Shown: one piece after another, positions 50,630-64,000 of the stretch
How positions within the stretch are numbered: position 1 is the first letter of the stretch
Layout: each line of letters begins with the position of its first letter
NCBI RefSeq assembly: GCF_021155765.1
Contig: NC_060107.1
Location: 7,736,501-7,800,500 of the forward strand
Length of the DNA stretch: 64,000 nt
Direction of reading: 5' to 3'
Source: Diprion similis
Taxonomy: Eukaryota; Arthropoda; Insecta; Hymenoptera; Diprionidae
Program-made: the position numbers and the translations under genes
Notes under the pieces: model-generated
Databases searched by the model: none
Told to the model about the DNA's origin: nothing
The model's input: the letters and a program-made list of their open reading frames with translations, nothing else

Positions 50630-53600
50630 TCCCACGAATTATGGGAGTTTTTTTAAACGTCTGTAGTAATTTTGTAATTTTTTTACCCTCACCATTGATC
50701 GAACTGTACCCTAAAGATATTTTGCGTCTTTGAGTGACTGCAAACGCAGAAACCGACCGCAAAATTGATGCAGTATTCATATCGAGTACGACGAAACATA
50801 AGAAACGTTGCTCACTTAAATTCTGGCCATCGTTACGAGGCTTCGAATAGCTGATGAACCTGCGCCATCGAAGGCGACTGCAAAAACCATAAATCCCGAT
50901 TAAGGCACTGTACATGGATCGATTTGAATCATCATGCAGGGAGGCATTGCCAGCTTTTGCCGTCGAGATGAAACTTGAATAGTCGGAAATACGAGAGGAG
51001 ATTTCTTTTATTTTGCTTCGTTGAATCACCCTCTGTTTTTTGTCGGCATTCATCATCCGTTTTGTTATCTAGATTATGAAAATCGGGATATTCTTACCTT
51101 TGACAAGTTAATTAACTAATTGCTTTGGAAACTATTTTATACATTTCATCTCGCTTGGATGAATTTTTATACCTGCATGGATAGCCTTATCTTGCGAAAA
51201 TCTCCATTATTCACTCCATAATTTAAATCCTTTTACCAAGGAAGTGCATATTTCCGTTTCTATACCGCGCCATTGGCGCCGTTGATTATACCGTTTTCAG
51301 GTCCAGATTGCCCGTTACTTTGGCCGAATAAGGGCACCGTTGGTTAACAGGATCAAAAGATAGGATCGCTTATCCTCCCGTGTCTGGCATTAATTTCCCT
51401 TCGTCTTTTTGACGCCCCTTTTTTCACGGTTGTTGAAAATTTTTGCCGAGTTTCAAATTATCTGATCCCTGCATTTAGTAAACCATTATAAAATTAAAGT
51501 TTCGATGGTTTCTAAAATCTTATCAATTTAGATCGAAACGGTTATCAGAAATATTTTTTATCCAGAGTTGTTATCCGATTTTCCCTAAAATTTTTCGATT
51601 TTCCTCAGTGACAAAATGTGAACAAGATGGTTACCGTTTTTAAACTAAACCAATTTCCAGAACTCTTGTGATTAGGAATCACGTGAAATCTTCGTGATCA
51701 ATTGATATTAGTTCCTGCGTGGGACACATCTGCGAAATTAACCGAATGACTCATAATATTATTCGAGAAAATTACGCGTCATTGAGAAATAATATTCTGT
51801 TCTCTTTGCGGAAGCAATTTTTCACATGAGAGGCTTACAAAATTTTTTACATGTACATCTATACATTACGTATAATTCATGACAAATACAGCTGTGCAAT
51901 GAGAAGAAAATGGTGGGCAAAACGGCACAATAATCATAATAAAATATTTTAAAACCGAGTAAATAATAATTCGAAACTTCCAAAAGAGTTTTTAGAAATT
52001 GAGGGAATACTAATTTTGAAATAATTGCATGGTACGTGTGAGAATTTCCATTGTCTGAGTAAACGATATTTCTTCGCTGTTAAAACAGTACATTATGTCA
52101 CAAGGGAATAAGATGCAAGTGCGGGAAATATCGCTTCATATTTTTCGCAAATAAGTTAAGCGGGAATAAAATGTGAATTTGGTCCCGCTTTTCAGGTCGG
52201 GAATGAATTACGTTATACCTACTTTAAACTTTATACGTAATATTCTTTTTTAAATAAACAATTTTCACACTGAACGTGAAGTTAATTAATGAAAGAAGAC
52301 TTTTTGACATATTCTCAGCTACATGCTGACCAGGTACCCAAAAACGAAGGCAGATTTCTATCCGAAATTTCGATGAGTTATTTCCAATCTTTACCAACTC
52401 TTCGACAAAACAAACGTTTGAAACACGGAAGGATTGTTTTGGCCAGGAGAGAATTTCTAGTGAATGATTGCTTTCCACTCTGAGGGCGTAAATGATAGCT
52501 AAGAATTATATTACCGTTATAAAAATAGTTCTTTTTTAAATAGTCAAAAAAAGACTCCTATAAACATTATCGAGCATTATTTTAAAATTTCAAAAATTTC
52601 CTTCTCACTGACATCTGAAAATCATTTTTATTTTCTTTGGTTACAATTGCAAAAAAAAACAAAGATTCAGCGTATTTGAGTCCTTCAAAACTAAATATTT
52701 CCTTTATTTGTATCACGTCTCTTCTTTCGTAACAACTAAGCTTGAATAATTATTTAGCAGTAGCTGGTACGAGTTAAGCTGGATCTTTGTGGCAACATTT
52801 GTTATTTCAGGTGTGTCACGTGCGGAAAAATTTACTGACGTATTTTATCGTCAAGTTTCCTCGATTATTAATTCAGCTGTACAATTATAGGTATAAACCT
52901 CGCTATAGTTAACTACATTACCTCACACATTGTTCGAAATTTGAGACAATAACAATTCCCCCTCTAGTTACTTCTGCTAAATACATATATGGTCGAGGTG
53001 TTCGCTGATTCCGAGCCACAAACACACCTGTAGACGTAGTTATACAGAAATGGAAAGATTGGCATAATTTAAGAGATATCGCAGAAAATCTTAATTCGCT
53101 ACAAGTACGAGCAATTGAATAAACTATTCGAAAATTATACGCCCTCTAAGGTGATGTCCGTCTCGATTTAGCGGACGCATTTATACGTCTGTTCTGAATT
53201 GCAAATAGAATTTTTGGCGTCTCTGGCTTTTCGATAGAACTCTTTCAGAGATCTGACGCAACGAATCCAAATTCTGAAATTAAAAAAAAATTATGCAAAT
53301 TTGATTGTCTCATTTCCTGTATTCCATGGTACTAAAAACAGGAGAAAAAATGTATTCTATAAAAAAAAGATTCATCAGATCTAAGATATTTTTTTCAATC
53401 CCGTATGCTTACAATTTTTAGACCATTAAATTCTTGCAGTAAAAAATTGACGCTACATTCAAAACAGATGTATGGAATTTTGCGTATATACATATTGGAA
53501 ATAAAATTTTCCCCTCGAGGCTAATGCTTACCGAGATATTTTCTTGTTAACAAAACCTTGCAAAAAATTTTCATTGCGAATATCTCAATTTGTATCGTGG

Positions 53601-54898
53601 CAGCGCGTTTATGCATTTGCACAAAAATCCAACTCCTCGAGAGTCATTAGCGTGCAAAATTGAAAAAACATCCAAGATCTTAACGATCCACCTCATTACT
53701 GACGAATAACCCTGTAAATAAAATATCTGTCATTTAAAAATGTCGCGATCGAGTTAATGGAGGAGATTGGCACGGAAAACTCACGTTAACCTATAATATG
53801 CTAAATATTTATGCATTGTAGAAAACCCGTGAGGTGTGGCATGTTTCGTAAGAACGGAGTGCGCAGCTTGTCTGTGGATTATTTATACCTAGCGAGTATA
53901 CGCAACTCGAGTATGTACAGGAAAGGAAAAGAAAGGTGTATCTTAAGGCGAGGTTCAAGTTCGAGGTCCGCGCTTCGCGTAGAGGCTGCCACCGATTTTA
54001 TTACCGTCCCATTACGCGTTTTCGTTCGAGACTCGCCGAAAAACTAAACGCCCCATAAAAGTGCCTCGGATATTATACCTTACGGATAAAAAAAAATGAA
54101 TAAAAAAAAATTGCCAGCAAAATGTATGCGGTAGCAATTTTTTTTCCACCCTGTCATTAAATCCCACGTTGCTGAAATTCGCCTTTAGAAACAAAAAAAA
54201 AACACACACACACATTTAATGACCCTCTGTGATTAAAATAATTCAACCCCTGGCTGCTTCACATGAGATTTAAATTAATTCTTACTAATTATTTAAAAAT
54301 ATATATATAAGTTGTAGATACGACTTGCGTTACGTGATACTTAACAAGAATGCAGTGATCATCGTTATGTCATGTAATAAAATGTAAGACTCTGGTGAAT
54401 TTTATGGTGTAAAACATACGTTGATTGCACTTTTTTTTCTCTTCGTCTCCCTCGTCGTTTTCTACTCATTAAATCTATGATTTTTTCCCTTTTCTCTGTT
54501 TTTTTTTTTTTTTTGGATTTAATGACCGTGCTTGGAGAATCATTGAACTTCGCATATATGCCTCACGGCAGAAAAGACAAGGAAGCATTTTTCGGCCCGT
54601 TTATTTCCCCACCTGGCGCGAAAAGGAGAAACGATTCAAACTCAAGGGACAAACGAAGCGTGTAACGCGTATGTATAATGAGAACGACTATACCTACTGC
54701 ACCTAATTGGATTATATATTTCTGTAATCGCACGCAACACGCATCGCGATCCTGTTTACCAGACGTCTCCACGTATGTAAATATCTTTATATTTTATAAT
54801 ATAGATATGTATATTGGATGTAATGAAACTGTTCAGAATGAGTTATAAAACTCTCCGTTTCTCATTTCCACATTTCCGTACGTATCTCTGATGTAGAT

Positions 54899-54920
54899 AT
54901 ATATATATATATATATATAA
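54899..54920. repeat. (AT)n microsatellite
   Basis: About ten AT units in an AT-rich stretch. Confidence 0.85.
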
Positions 54921-55238
54921 TTATATAATACATGTAACTAATTACTCTATCAGTTTTATTTTTTCACACTAACAAGATAATAAGTTCACGTTTAATTATT
55001 CCAAGATTTAACAAGTTTATTAATTTTTTTTATTTCCTTTTTTTATTTAGGTGACATACAGATACAGAGAAATGAAAGGAAAATTTTCCCCTATACCTTG
55101 TACCTACAGGATGAAAAAATTAACTCGCACCATGTCCTTCCGGTTTCCACGATATCGTCGGATTTTTTTTCGTACAATTTTAAGAGATTTCAAATACAAC
55201 GTATATTATCGCATGAAGTGTGCGGTTAACTGCTCTCA

Positions 55239-55530
55239 ATGGATGTTGGTGAAGGAGGCCGCGAATCCACGATATCAGAGTCATCCACGCCGCCTCCCAC
55301 CTGCTGCTCCGGAGGGATACGGAGGCAGAGTGGCGGGCCTCGCCGGCATTTTCTGCTTGCAGACACGGCTAACTTGGCGAACTCTATAAGTAGGGGCCAT
55401 CCTCGATTCCCTGAGTTACTCCGAGGCTGTACTCGCCACCATCAGAAACGAAACCATCAATACACAGTCTATAAGTACAAGTCTCGACAGTTCGTCACTT
55501 CGCAAAGCAACCAACACGGCTCAGGATTAA
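55239..55530 (+). pseudogene. Possible short coding exon interrupted by a one-base frame change
   Basis: From ATG at 55239 a GC-rich frame reads MDVGEGGRESTISESSTPPP and on to TANLANSISRG. At the G run 55393-55396 the protein-like signal moves to a second frame, GAILDSLSYSEAVLATIRNE, then NTQSISTSLDSSSLRK, which runs to the TAA at 55528-55530. A one-base length difference in that G run would put the two halves in one frame of about 97 codons. Alternatives are a real exon ending at the nearby donor-like ATAA|GTAGGG, a decayed exon, a sequencing error, or chance. The site also contains an acceptor-like TTTTCTGCTTGCAG near 55346-55359. The product is not recognised. Confidence 0.25.
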
Positions 55531-55715
55531 GACGCAAGGAAACATCCCAACCGTGATTAATTTTATCGATCGTTTTATTTTCATCGATTCGGTAGAGAAA
55601 AAAAAAAAAAGACAAATCTTCATCGATTATTGTTATGGTGTTATGTGCGAGATAGAATCTACTGCAGATCGTCACAGAGTTTGATGAAGGTGAGTGTTGT
55701 TTGAAATTTTTTATT

Positions 55716-55736
55716 CTTATTATTATTATTATTATT

Positions 55737-55769
<33 letters not shown>
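55716..55769. repeat. Compound (TTA)n(TTG)n microsatellite
   Basis: About eight TTA units switch directly to about ten TTG units. A similar TTA-TTG-TTA compound occurs at 56452-56491. Confidence 0.9.
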
Positions 55770-56451
55770 ACACCTCGAGATTTGGAGACATTTTTTTGCG
55801 AATATTCATTTATACTTCTTAAATTCGGACGATAAACAGTTACTTTTGCGTATCTTTTATTAGAATATAATACAGTTAGTTTGTCTCTCTGGACAGTTTG
55901 TAATTAATCACCCGATTTTATAAAATCCAACGCCAACGCGCAAAGTATCGTTGAACTCACCGCGTATTCTAACGCGTAACTGAGTTAAAACGACAATTTT
56001 GCTGGTGATTCGCGGCATTGAAATCTCCCCGGGATTCACAGCCTTGTCCTATACGCCTGCGACTTTGTACAACGAATTCGTACAATTATCTGCACACAAT
56101 AGAAACTACATGGCTAAAAAACTAAATTACACATTATCATTGACACAGATACCACAATAACGCGTTATTTCTGATTATAACGTTTTCAGGGGGAAAAATT
56201 CTTTACAATGCGATTTTCGCTCGTATTCTGTAACGATCTTTTGATTCACCGACATTCCAATTTAATTAACGATTCATTAAGAAAACTGGGACACCGAAAT
56301 GGCTAATCCGGCCAATTCTCGTCTTGAACACCATTACGGAACCTTGCTTATCTCGTAACATCGTCAATTTTCCACCTCGTTGACAATAATTTTCATTAAT
56401 TTTTACAAACGCAGCTCAACCGTGTCGAGGTTGCTTCTTTTTACTTCTCTG

Positions 56452-56491
56452 TTATTATTATTATTATTGTTGTTGTTGTTGTTATTATTAT
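56452..56491. repeat. Compound (TTA)n(TTG)n(TTA)n microsatellite
   Basis: Five TTA units, about five TTG units, then about three TTA units. Same composition as the repeat 700 bases to the left. Confidence 0.9.
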
Positions 56492-59400
56492 TTTTTTCTT
56501 TTTTTAACTTGCACCGAACCACGGAGAAGTGTGTCCCCGGAACATGTCTTCCGTTTTTCGTTATCGAGTTTTCGTCCATCAAGTCGGTCAGATAACCTGA
56601 TCGCTTCAGTTTCCGTTAAAGCGCTCAAGATTTATCCGATTCATTTGTAAAATATTGAAAAAAAGTTTTAAAAAGTTCGGACAGGTTTTTACCGTGCAAT
56701 TGAAACCGCAATTTGCGATGAACGTTTATAAGAACTGAAGTTAGTGACGTTATCGTAACGAAAGATTGGGATAAAAATTTACTTTTCATCATTTTTGTAA
56801 CGACTTTGAAGGAACTCTGATTTCAAAATTTGAACATTTCTTGTTTTGGTACGGTTTATCAAATTTCAGACAAATAACAATAAGACTCTTAAAGTCGCGA
56901 AATACTGCTTTTTCCTCAGCTTGAATCGTTCCAATAACTCGTTGCCAACTTCAACACGACAGTAAACGACGATGATCCAGACACGTTATAAACGTACGTA
57001 CCTGCAGCATGTAGGCACTTACGTTCTCCTACTTCACCCTCTTCTTCGGCAATTCGCTGTACGTACCGAGTATATTGAACGCTACTGGATTCTGTAAGAA
57101 GCAGGCCAGAATACGGTCGAGCTATTGTCCGTGCAAGATACGTGAACACTTTTTGCGGAAACATACCGGTGCGTTCTCCTCGCGCGGTCTGCATCACGAG
57201 ACTGTCGCGAACGAGGAAAAGGAAACAAAAAAAGAAAAAGAAAAAAAAAATTATCCAGCCAGTTTCAGTCTTCTGTGAAATATCCACAAGCATTGCGCTG
57301 CTGTGTTGTTATGCTGCAAGGACGGATGAATCAAACCTCACAGATTCTTTATTTTTTGTTTTTACTCTAAAATCGTTAAAAAATTGCTCACAAATGTTAC
57401 ATACATTTTGCCTTGTTTGATTAAAATTTTTTTCAAAAACGTAGGAAATAGAATTTTTTCATTTATTCAACACCTTGGATAGAATTTTAATCCTTAATCT
57501 TAGCAAGAGGCGCGTTTCATCCACGCAGTTTATCCATAAACTATAATGACCAGTTTGCATAGATAATTAGCAATTATATAGCATCTCTCGTAATCGATGA
57601 ACAACTTATCTCTCGTCTCGCGGAAGACGTGTTGGAAAAATGAGAATTCGCGGTTGATGAACGCCAAGCAAGAAGACGGGTACTGTTCAGAAGAGAGAAC
57701 GGTGCAGTAGACGACCTTGCTACTTTCAACGGCAAGGCTAGCCGTGCGCCTCGCGCCACGCCAGGGTTCAGCACACTCTTCAATCTCGATCGATCGCGGT
57801 TGATCCATCGATCCTAGTTTCCCCTTCTTCCAGTTACCGTGTTACTGTACGCGGTTCTTATGTAGGCATTTTATCGGTCCTTATCATGACCGAAAATTTC
57901 ACGATGTTGGTGCAAGAACGAATGAATCGACGTCGAGACCTTATTCAATTGGAAAAATCAAGTCAACGATCAAATTTAATATTGCAATGAGCAGGAAATT
58001 TAGTATTTGTAATTGTTCCTTTTTTGCGTTTGCGTTTGCATCGCAACGGCTTGCGTCATAGGAACTGCATTGTACCGTTATGCGATATTAATCGGTTAAT
58101 AATTAAATTAGCCGCCGAATTTTTAGGCACGAGTCTGAAAAAGGATCACCCGGCGATTGTGCGCAATCCTTTGTTTCGATTGATATTGCATTATTCATGA
58201 AATTTTCGAAGAAGCCGTTCACTGCTACACAATTCTTCATTATAATTTCAAATCCGCGAACGGAATTAGTGGAATTACTTTTTCTTATACCTACGTTTTG
58301 CAAAATTCTCATCAAGTCGAGAGAATGATGCGATTCAAGTGTTTTCAAGGGTACGTTGAACCCACGAGATGTAATCTAATACCGGGACCGCTCTATTTTT
58401 CTCGGCCAGAATGGCACCATTATATTACAGGCTGCGATCGGAAGAAAAAAAAGGCAAAAAGTAACTACAGCCAGCCTGAGGACGGAATTCTTCCTAATTT
58501 CTTTGCGTCTCGAGTACAATTCATTGTGACTAAGATCCTAGATCTTGGCACAACGACTAGTTGACGTGACTCTGCTATTAACGTCAGGTGCACCATTCTT
58601 TTTCTCTTACAGTATTTCCAATTAGTCTTATGAACGAGTCCGGCATTATTGCACCTGCGTAATTGGTGCCCATATAAGCTGGATGGATATTCAATATCGA
58701 GCGGTGAATTCCTTGAAATTATCATTGAATGGTACAGCGGAGCTTTTTGCATCGTTGAATTACAAAGAAGATATGACAAAAATAAACTATTCGTGACTTC
58801 TCTCAAACTGAGAGAAGGAAGACGTTTCGTATGGTCCTGGAACGATCCCACGCTGGATCTGCTTCGCATTTACCAAAGAGCATCGGAGCCATCAATTTGC
58901 GGGGCAGAACCGCCAGGATCGTATCTCGGGAAGAGGTCGAACCAGCTCCTTCCTTCCTTGCAGTAACTAATGGCCAGGCCATTTCCTTGGCCGTAAACAT
59001 TTCAATACACACATACTCGTTTCGCGTCTCCTTCGGGCTTTACGCGGTTCCTGAACTACCATATAAGCTCATATCTAGTTTCCTTGCTAAACGTTGCACC
59101 GCTTTGAGTTGTACAACGTTCGACAAGACAATGGAACTATCTAGCATCTACTTACAATAGACAAGTGGTAAACCATGCGGTGTTTAAGGATCTATTCAGC
59201 GTACAGTCCGATCGAAAACAACCATGAACAAACAAATTGGCTCGTTACCGTCGAGTCGATCGAGCCGATCAAGATGCAGGTACAAACGGAAGAAGAAGGG
59301 TACGTCGCATTGCTGACAATCAGAGAAATCATTTCCATGCATGTACTTCTGCTGTTATTTCACGTAAACACTTTGTACTTAACGATTCTAAATTTTTTCA

Positions 59401-62400
59401 AATCTTGTGTAATTCTCACCCTGCACGCAGTTGCAATTTTTCGACAAGACTGTACAGCTGATGGATACCTAACGTGAAAACAGAGTGCTTTACAGATCTC
59501 AGATACAGAGGGAGAGGAAGGAACAACAAAACTCCAATTGTATGTGAAATCTTGATCGTTCGGAGTGTAATACCGATTTCGTGGTGTAATATGAAGATCC
59601 TCCTCACTTGACGCTTCGCAAGTTAGCTGAACCGTGAAGGTTGTTCATTTTTTGTAACCCAACGAAGCCGCAGCCGACTACGTTACGTAAAAGAGTACAT
59701 CATACTGCTTTTTCGTCATAGTCACCTTCTTCGCCTCTTTGTTTCTCGGTTGAAAATTGTTTCTATATGAAAAGTGTGACACAAGTATGACAATGTCTTT
59801 TCGCATTCTTAATTCGTGCCCGTTAAAGCATTCCACTAGTCACGAAGGTACACCTTAAATCGAACAGCAAAAACGGGTTTAAAGTTTCCGGCATCGAAAC
59901 CGGTCGTCCCAGCAATCGGCAGTTGCTAATTAAAGACAATCACCGTGGAGTTCGGGTAAGTCGGAATAATTCCATGCCGCATCCCGGTCGTCGAGAATTC
60001 AGTCTTATTACCATTTCGCCGAATTGGGTACTTCGAGATCGACACAACAGACACACCTTGTGATTTGGCGCAAGTGGTTACACCCGGCGAAAATTTGCCC
60101 CTTGAATTATAATCAGCTTCTGTATCGCTGTGAATCCGCGCAAATAAAACTGGCCTCTCAGCACCAGAGATTCGATTTTGTATTCAGTTCACAGTAGCTG
60201 TTATTCATGCTGACTGTGTGAACGAACGGAGCTGCCCACGCCGTTCGCGATTACATGTTTCATTCATCGAAGGTCGCACGGAAGAACGGATATCGGACTT
60301 CGGTAACCCATATTCAAAAACCTGCTGATTTCTGCACGCCAAGTGCCTTCCTTCCTGCGTTTGAATCTTATTTTCATCACCTCATATATTATATGCAGCA
60401 GTGTGAAACGATTCGAAGACATGAGATCGCTCGACGCTACTTTGTACAACTATACTGTACGAACTTCCGGTGAAATTGACAATCATTTTTCAACCATCCA
60501 CCTTCTTCATGGCACAGTCATTGAACCTTACGACTAGAATGACACACACGCGATCGAAATTTGAGAACCTGCACGTAATATCCGGTGAACTTTGCACCCA
60601 GATCTCGCGATCCTCGGTCACGTTTTCGTTTTTCGTCACCGCGTGAATTCGATTTGATCGATAATAACGAATAACGGCGGCTTTTTTCAAAGTCCCAATT
60701 ATCCGCGAAGCCCGCGTGGTCTGGTTTGTAACGCCAAACCGTGGATAACGTATAAACGGATCATCGGACAACGTGACGATATTTAATGTCCCCAGTTCTC
60801 GCGATGCCTCGTTTCCAAATTCCACGTGGGGTAGGTATACAGGGTTATCAAATTGAGGTCAATCGCCGAAAAAATGTTCGATTCCGTTCCGCGGATCGAT
60901 TATAGATTCGCTTCTATCACCAGTGACACATTTTTTTCCCTCCAGAATCACGATCGATAACGGTTCTCTCTGATCTACGAGATGAAAAAGTCCAAAAGAA
61001 TATTCTAATTTTTGTCACATTCGGAGGCAAAGTCCGTTAAAATGTGTGGGACACAACTTACGCTGGTATTCCTACCTACCTATACCAACGAATGCGAATA
61101 TTCGATACTCGATCAAAGCCTTTTAAATCCACGAGTTAACTGTTAAGCATGTACATCATTACGTGTGCAAACCGCTATTATAATGGGAACATAAGCCGAG
61201 ATCTTGTAAACAAATCCTTGCCCGGAGGAAGATTTTCGCGGTAAGGTAGTAGCATGATGAGACCGTCAATACTAAATCAGTTAAAAAAAAATAAAAATAA
61301 AACAAAACATTGCGTTAATCTCCGATCTTCCGTACGTATTGTAAGGTGATGCGATGAGGTTGGGCAAAGCGTTATGAAAACTACCGCCATAAACTCGCTT
61401 TAATAAGCAGGGAGCCAAGGCCTTTTGTCGAGTTATACTTCCTCTGTTATACTGCTCAAGAATTCATCGAGTGAACATAACGCGTCATGTTATCCTTCCT
61501 TTTTCCTAGTAATTCGCACAATTAAAACGAATAATATAAACCGGATGGCAGGTGACATTGAACTTGATTTGAGTCTTGCATCATACTAGAGCGCAGTCAT
61601 TCAGCATGGAGAAAGGAGAGCCGAGGCGCCTGCCTCCACATATTCGCAGACCCCACATAGAGACAGTAATGTGTTTGCGCATTCCACCTGTCTCCTTCAA
61701 TAGCTACAGCTAACCTCACGGTAATTCCACTCTCCTCGTTATTACTGTAACGCGAAGTAAAGAAAGAGAGAGGCTCGCTGCAGCAGCGAGAGGAAAACCA
61801 TTCAATCGGTTAGAGAGTTGGACCAATATTTGGATAGAAGAACCGAGGGTCAATGCAACTTGGCCTGACTCACGCTCACCCACCGAGTCATAGGCATGAT
61901 AATTTGGCTATAATTAATGCGTGAACTTCTTTTCGTTGTACGCCCGATTCACCGGTCGAAGAACAAGCGATGAGGTGCAGATTTATGGCTCGAATCACAT
62001 TACGCACGAACGTGGCGGGTGTTTATCTGAATTCGAAATCTCCGGCATTAGCATATTCGTGTCGTATGCGATCATCGCGATATAGGTACGCCAAACATGT
62101 GAGTCCAATCGAATCTGATCTGAAAAAAAAGTAAAACGTGCGGTGCCATTGGACCGTTAGACGCTGCGCGGTGTAATTCTTCTTGAAACTTTTGCGGAAA
62201 CAGATGACTCGTTGGTCTACCCTAGTATGGATTCTAGTCTCGTAACACAGTTGGATAAACGCCAGAAGAAATTCCGTAATATTGGCAGGCATCGATCGTC
62301 GCGTTTGTCGTCTAACTGTGTCTCTCGACCCTTCTTCCACCCGACAATGCATGCCATCAGCCATGCCACAAATAGTGGCTTCGAACATCGGTGACAGATA

Positions 62401-64000
62401 GTTGAATTTTCCCCGCTGATGGTTTTTGATCGACCCTTCTTGACCCCCACGTAGCATCCCATTATCATTTCGGGCGACATCTTCTTTTCACAGACACATT
62501 TCTTTGCCTCCGAATTGAACATCAACTGATTGTGAGTTTCTTCTCCCCGCGGTTCGCTCTGTCACGGTTTATCCTTTTGCTTCAGGGGTATTCCTATTAT
62601 CCAATATGTTTTCAGGTGTACAGTTAGATGGGCACAGCTCTCGGTCGTCGTACAGGATTTGTTTATTTATTTATTTTGCTATTCAACTTACTAATCTCCC
62701 TCATGCTCGCCAATCGCTAAGGCACGAACAACCGGCCACGGCGCAGTTTGACGTCATCGCCGTGCCCATCCAGAGGTAGCGATTTGTAATGAATCACCGG
62801 TAAAAAATATGTACCATGTTTTAGTTGGGCTCTGAATCAAATCAAATATTCTCATCAAATAATAGTCTCGATTCAGCTAATCTCACGTCTCCTCCGACAA
62901 ATTTGAAAAATATCGACAACTGCAAACGGCAGGAAGGTGGTACTTTACAATTGCAGAGGTAGAAAATTATGGACAATCAAGAACAATACTCCAAAATAAA
63001 AAAGGTTTTGACCTATCATTGTCAGTCCAAGAAATCAGAAAAATAACGCGAATATGTCGAGAGCATTTTGCCATTATAGGATCGTGGCACTTCTGCTACC
63101 ATAGGCGGTTAATTCCAGCCTTAAAAGAATCATCTGAAAACCGTTTATTCGACCTAAGATACCAATATTTTGTACTCAAATTCTTCTGTCATAAAGTATC
63201 CAGCTTGGAACGTTAAAATAAATCAAACCTTGGTGAGAACAGAGCTGAGACGTGTTCACCAAACTGGTATAACATAAACAAGTCTTTTTGGGATTCTATC
63301 TATCGATATCGTTTTACTATTATACAGAAACTTTATGACAACATTTATGTAAAAAAAACTTGATGCTCGATGTACCAGCCACAGGTGAATGACCAGACAT
63401 ACGTTAACTCTTTTCTTAAGGAATCGGGTGGCTTCACTTGATTTCGAGCTGCGCTTTCGTGGCAAAAACTAAACTGTGTAAAGACCATTCTTTAATGAGT
63501 TATACATAGATGTAGTTGTGTATGTAATAAGAATCTGAGGAATTGAACCGCAGAATGTAATTTACGAAATAATTAACACTCTTCAATTCCGCGAAGCGAA
63601 TCGTATGATACGTGGACATATGCATAGACCACAACTTATATATTTTAAACGCGTATGTGCTTCCATTCTGTTGAACTCTTACACATGACGCCGGATAAGA
63701 CCCGAGAATCTTTCGCCTCGAGCATATTTTTTTACTCCCTATTCACAAAAATGGCAGCGTAGATACGTCGCGACGAATGGCCGGCGACTGTCACAGCTTC
63801 TGATTTGATAACCCAGCTGGGATGTTGACGGACAAAAAAAGAAACAGTTATCGAGCTGTCACTCGTTATTCTTATCACTGATTAACTGCCTCGTGGGAAA
63901 ATCCACTTTTACTGTAGAGGTAAAAGCCTAGGTACATTGCAGTATTGATGTACATACGAACTTTCCGTCAGCCAATTAATCTGGCAATTTCACACGGTGG

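Larger units (their letters stand above)
45503..55238. other. AT-rich non-coding stretch
   Basis: No supported gene. It contains an A run of 25 at 47216-47240, TA-rich simple sequence near 48630-48700 and 54899-54918, and the second copy of dispersed repeat family 1 at 50545-50629. Several open frames of 60-150 codons occur, but none shows a recognisable domain or codon pattern. Confidence 0.5.
55531..64000. other. Non-coding stretch to the right edge, no gene recognised
   Basis: No exon that I can assign. Base composition is more even than further left, especially at 57500-57850, 58800-59250, 59900-60850 and 61590-62500, with several overlapping open frames of 60-145 codons on both strands. 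None has a domain I know, and overlapping frames on both strands argue against simple coding. These parts may be regulatory DNA, UTR exons of a neighbouring gene, or old transposon remnants. Confidence 0.4.

Noticed and set aside
50851..50880. CTGATGA core resembling a hammerhead ribozyme
   Set aside because: The required GAAA after stem II is not present and no flanking stems pair.
50604..51056. 150-codon minus-strand open frame
   Set aside because: Its C-terminal end runs into a dispersed repeat, and the sequence has no motif. It could be an old transposon fragment, but I cannot support that.
53150..53700. Possible non-autonomous element beginning near a GTCCG/CGGAC hairpin
   Set aside because: The ends do not form convincing inverted repeats and no second copy was found in the window.
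57530..57808. 92-codon minus-strand open frame with an overlapping second frame
   Set aside because: Two overlapping frames look equally protein-like and neither has a known motif.
58298..59477. Cluster of overlapping open frames on both strands
   Set aside because: Considered as a transposon remnant, but no transposase, reverse transcriptase or integrase motif could be read.
60490..60825. 111-codon minus-strand open frame
   Set aside because: Reads smoothly but has no recognisable domain or splice support.
62023..62525. Two overlapping minus-strand open frames of 102 and 144 codons
   Set aside because: Different frames over the same bases, no motif; probably chance in a more GC-balanced region.

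Overview
This is a eukaryotic nuclear window, most likely from an insect. Two genes are split by many GT-AG introns, the flanks are AT-rich and low in coding content, and the region carries microsatellites and small foldback repeats. Both recognisable genes are insect-type families. The short dispersed repeats resemble ones I associate with Hymenoptera (a sawfly or wasp), but that is a weak inference; the order is not proven by the sequence.

Layout. (1) 1-966, plus strand: the 3' coding exon of an unidentified, disordered, Asn/Met/Pro-rich protein ending in an RG-rich tail; it enters from the left edge. (2) 2337-5892, minus strand: a complete SLC26/SulP anion transporter of SLC26A11 (sodium-independent sulfate transporter) type, 9 coding exons and 601 residues, ending in a STAS domain. 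It converges on gene 1. (3) 5899-11357: no gene that I can support. It probably holds the transporter's non-coding 5' exon(s) and promoter, including a perfect NRF1-like palindrome. (4) 11632-32040, minus strand: a complete receptor guanylyl cyclase, 22 coding exons and 1203 residues, best matched to Drosophila Gyc32E. I joined its exons by hand; every splice phase closes and the domain order is canonical (signal peptide, ANF-receptor ectodomain, one membrane span, kinase-homology domain, coiled linker, cyclase domain, tail). (5) 32041-64000: about 32 kb with no gene I recognise. It holds simple repeats, a GC-rich multi-hairpin patch at 33269-33431, a GC-rich open frame at 45089-45502 (minus), and a possible short coding exon at 55239-55530 whose two halves lie in different frames.

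The two complete genes are both transcribed leftward, with the transporter downstream of the cyclase. Each first coding exon begins a few bases after a splice acceptor, so both probably have separate upstream 5' UTR exons. The cyclase converts an extracellular signal into cGMP; the transporter moves sulfate, chloride or related anions. Nothing in the sequence links them functionally.

The most noteworthy items are two introns that keep the reading frame open (one in each gene), a roughly 400-bp foldback element and a smaller hairpin element inside cyclase introns, two families of short dispersed repeats seen twice each, the multi-hairpin patch, and the interrupted reading frame near 55.4 kb. 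I found no clearly new biological system, CRISPR array, tRNA or rRNA.
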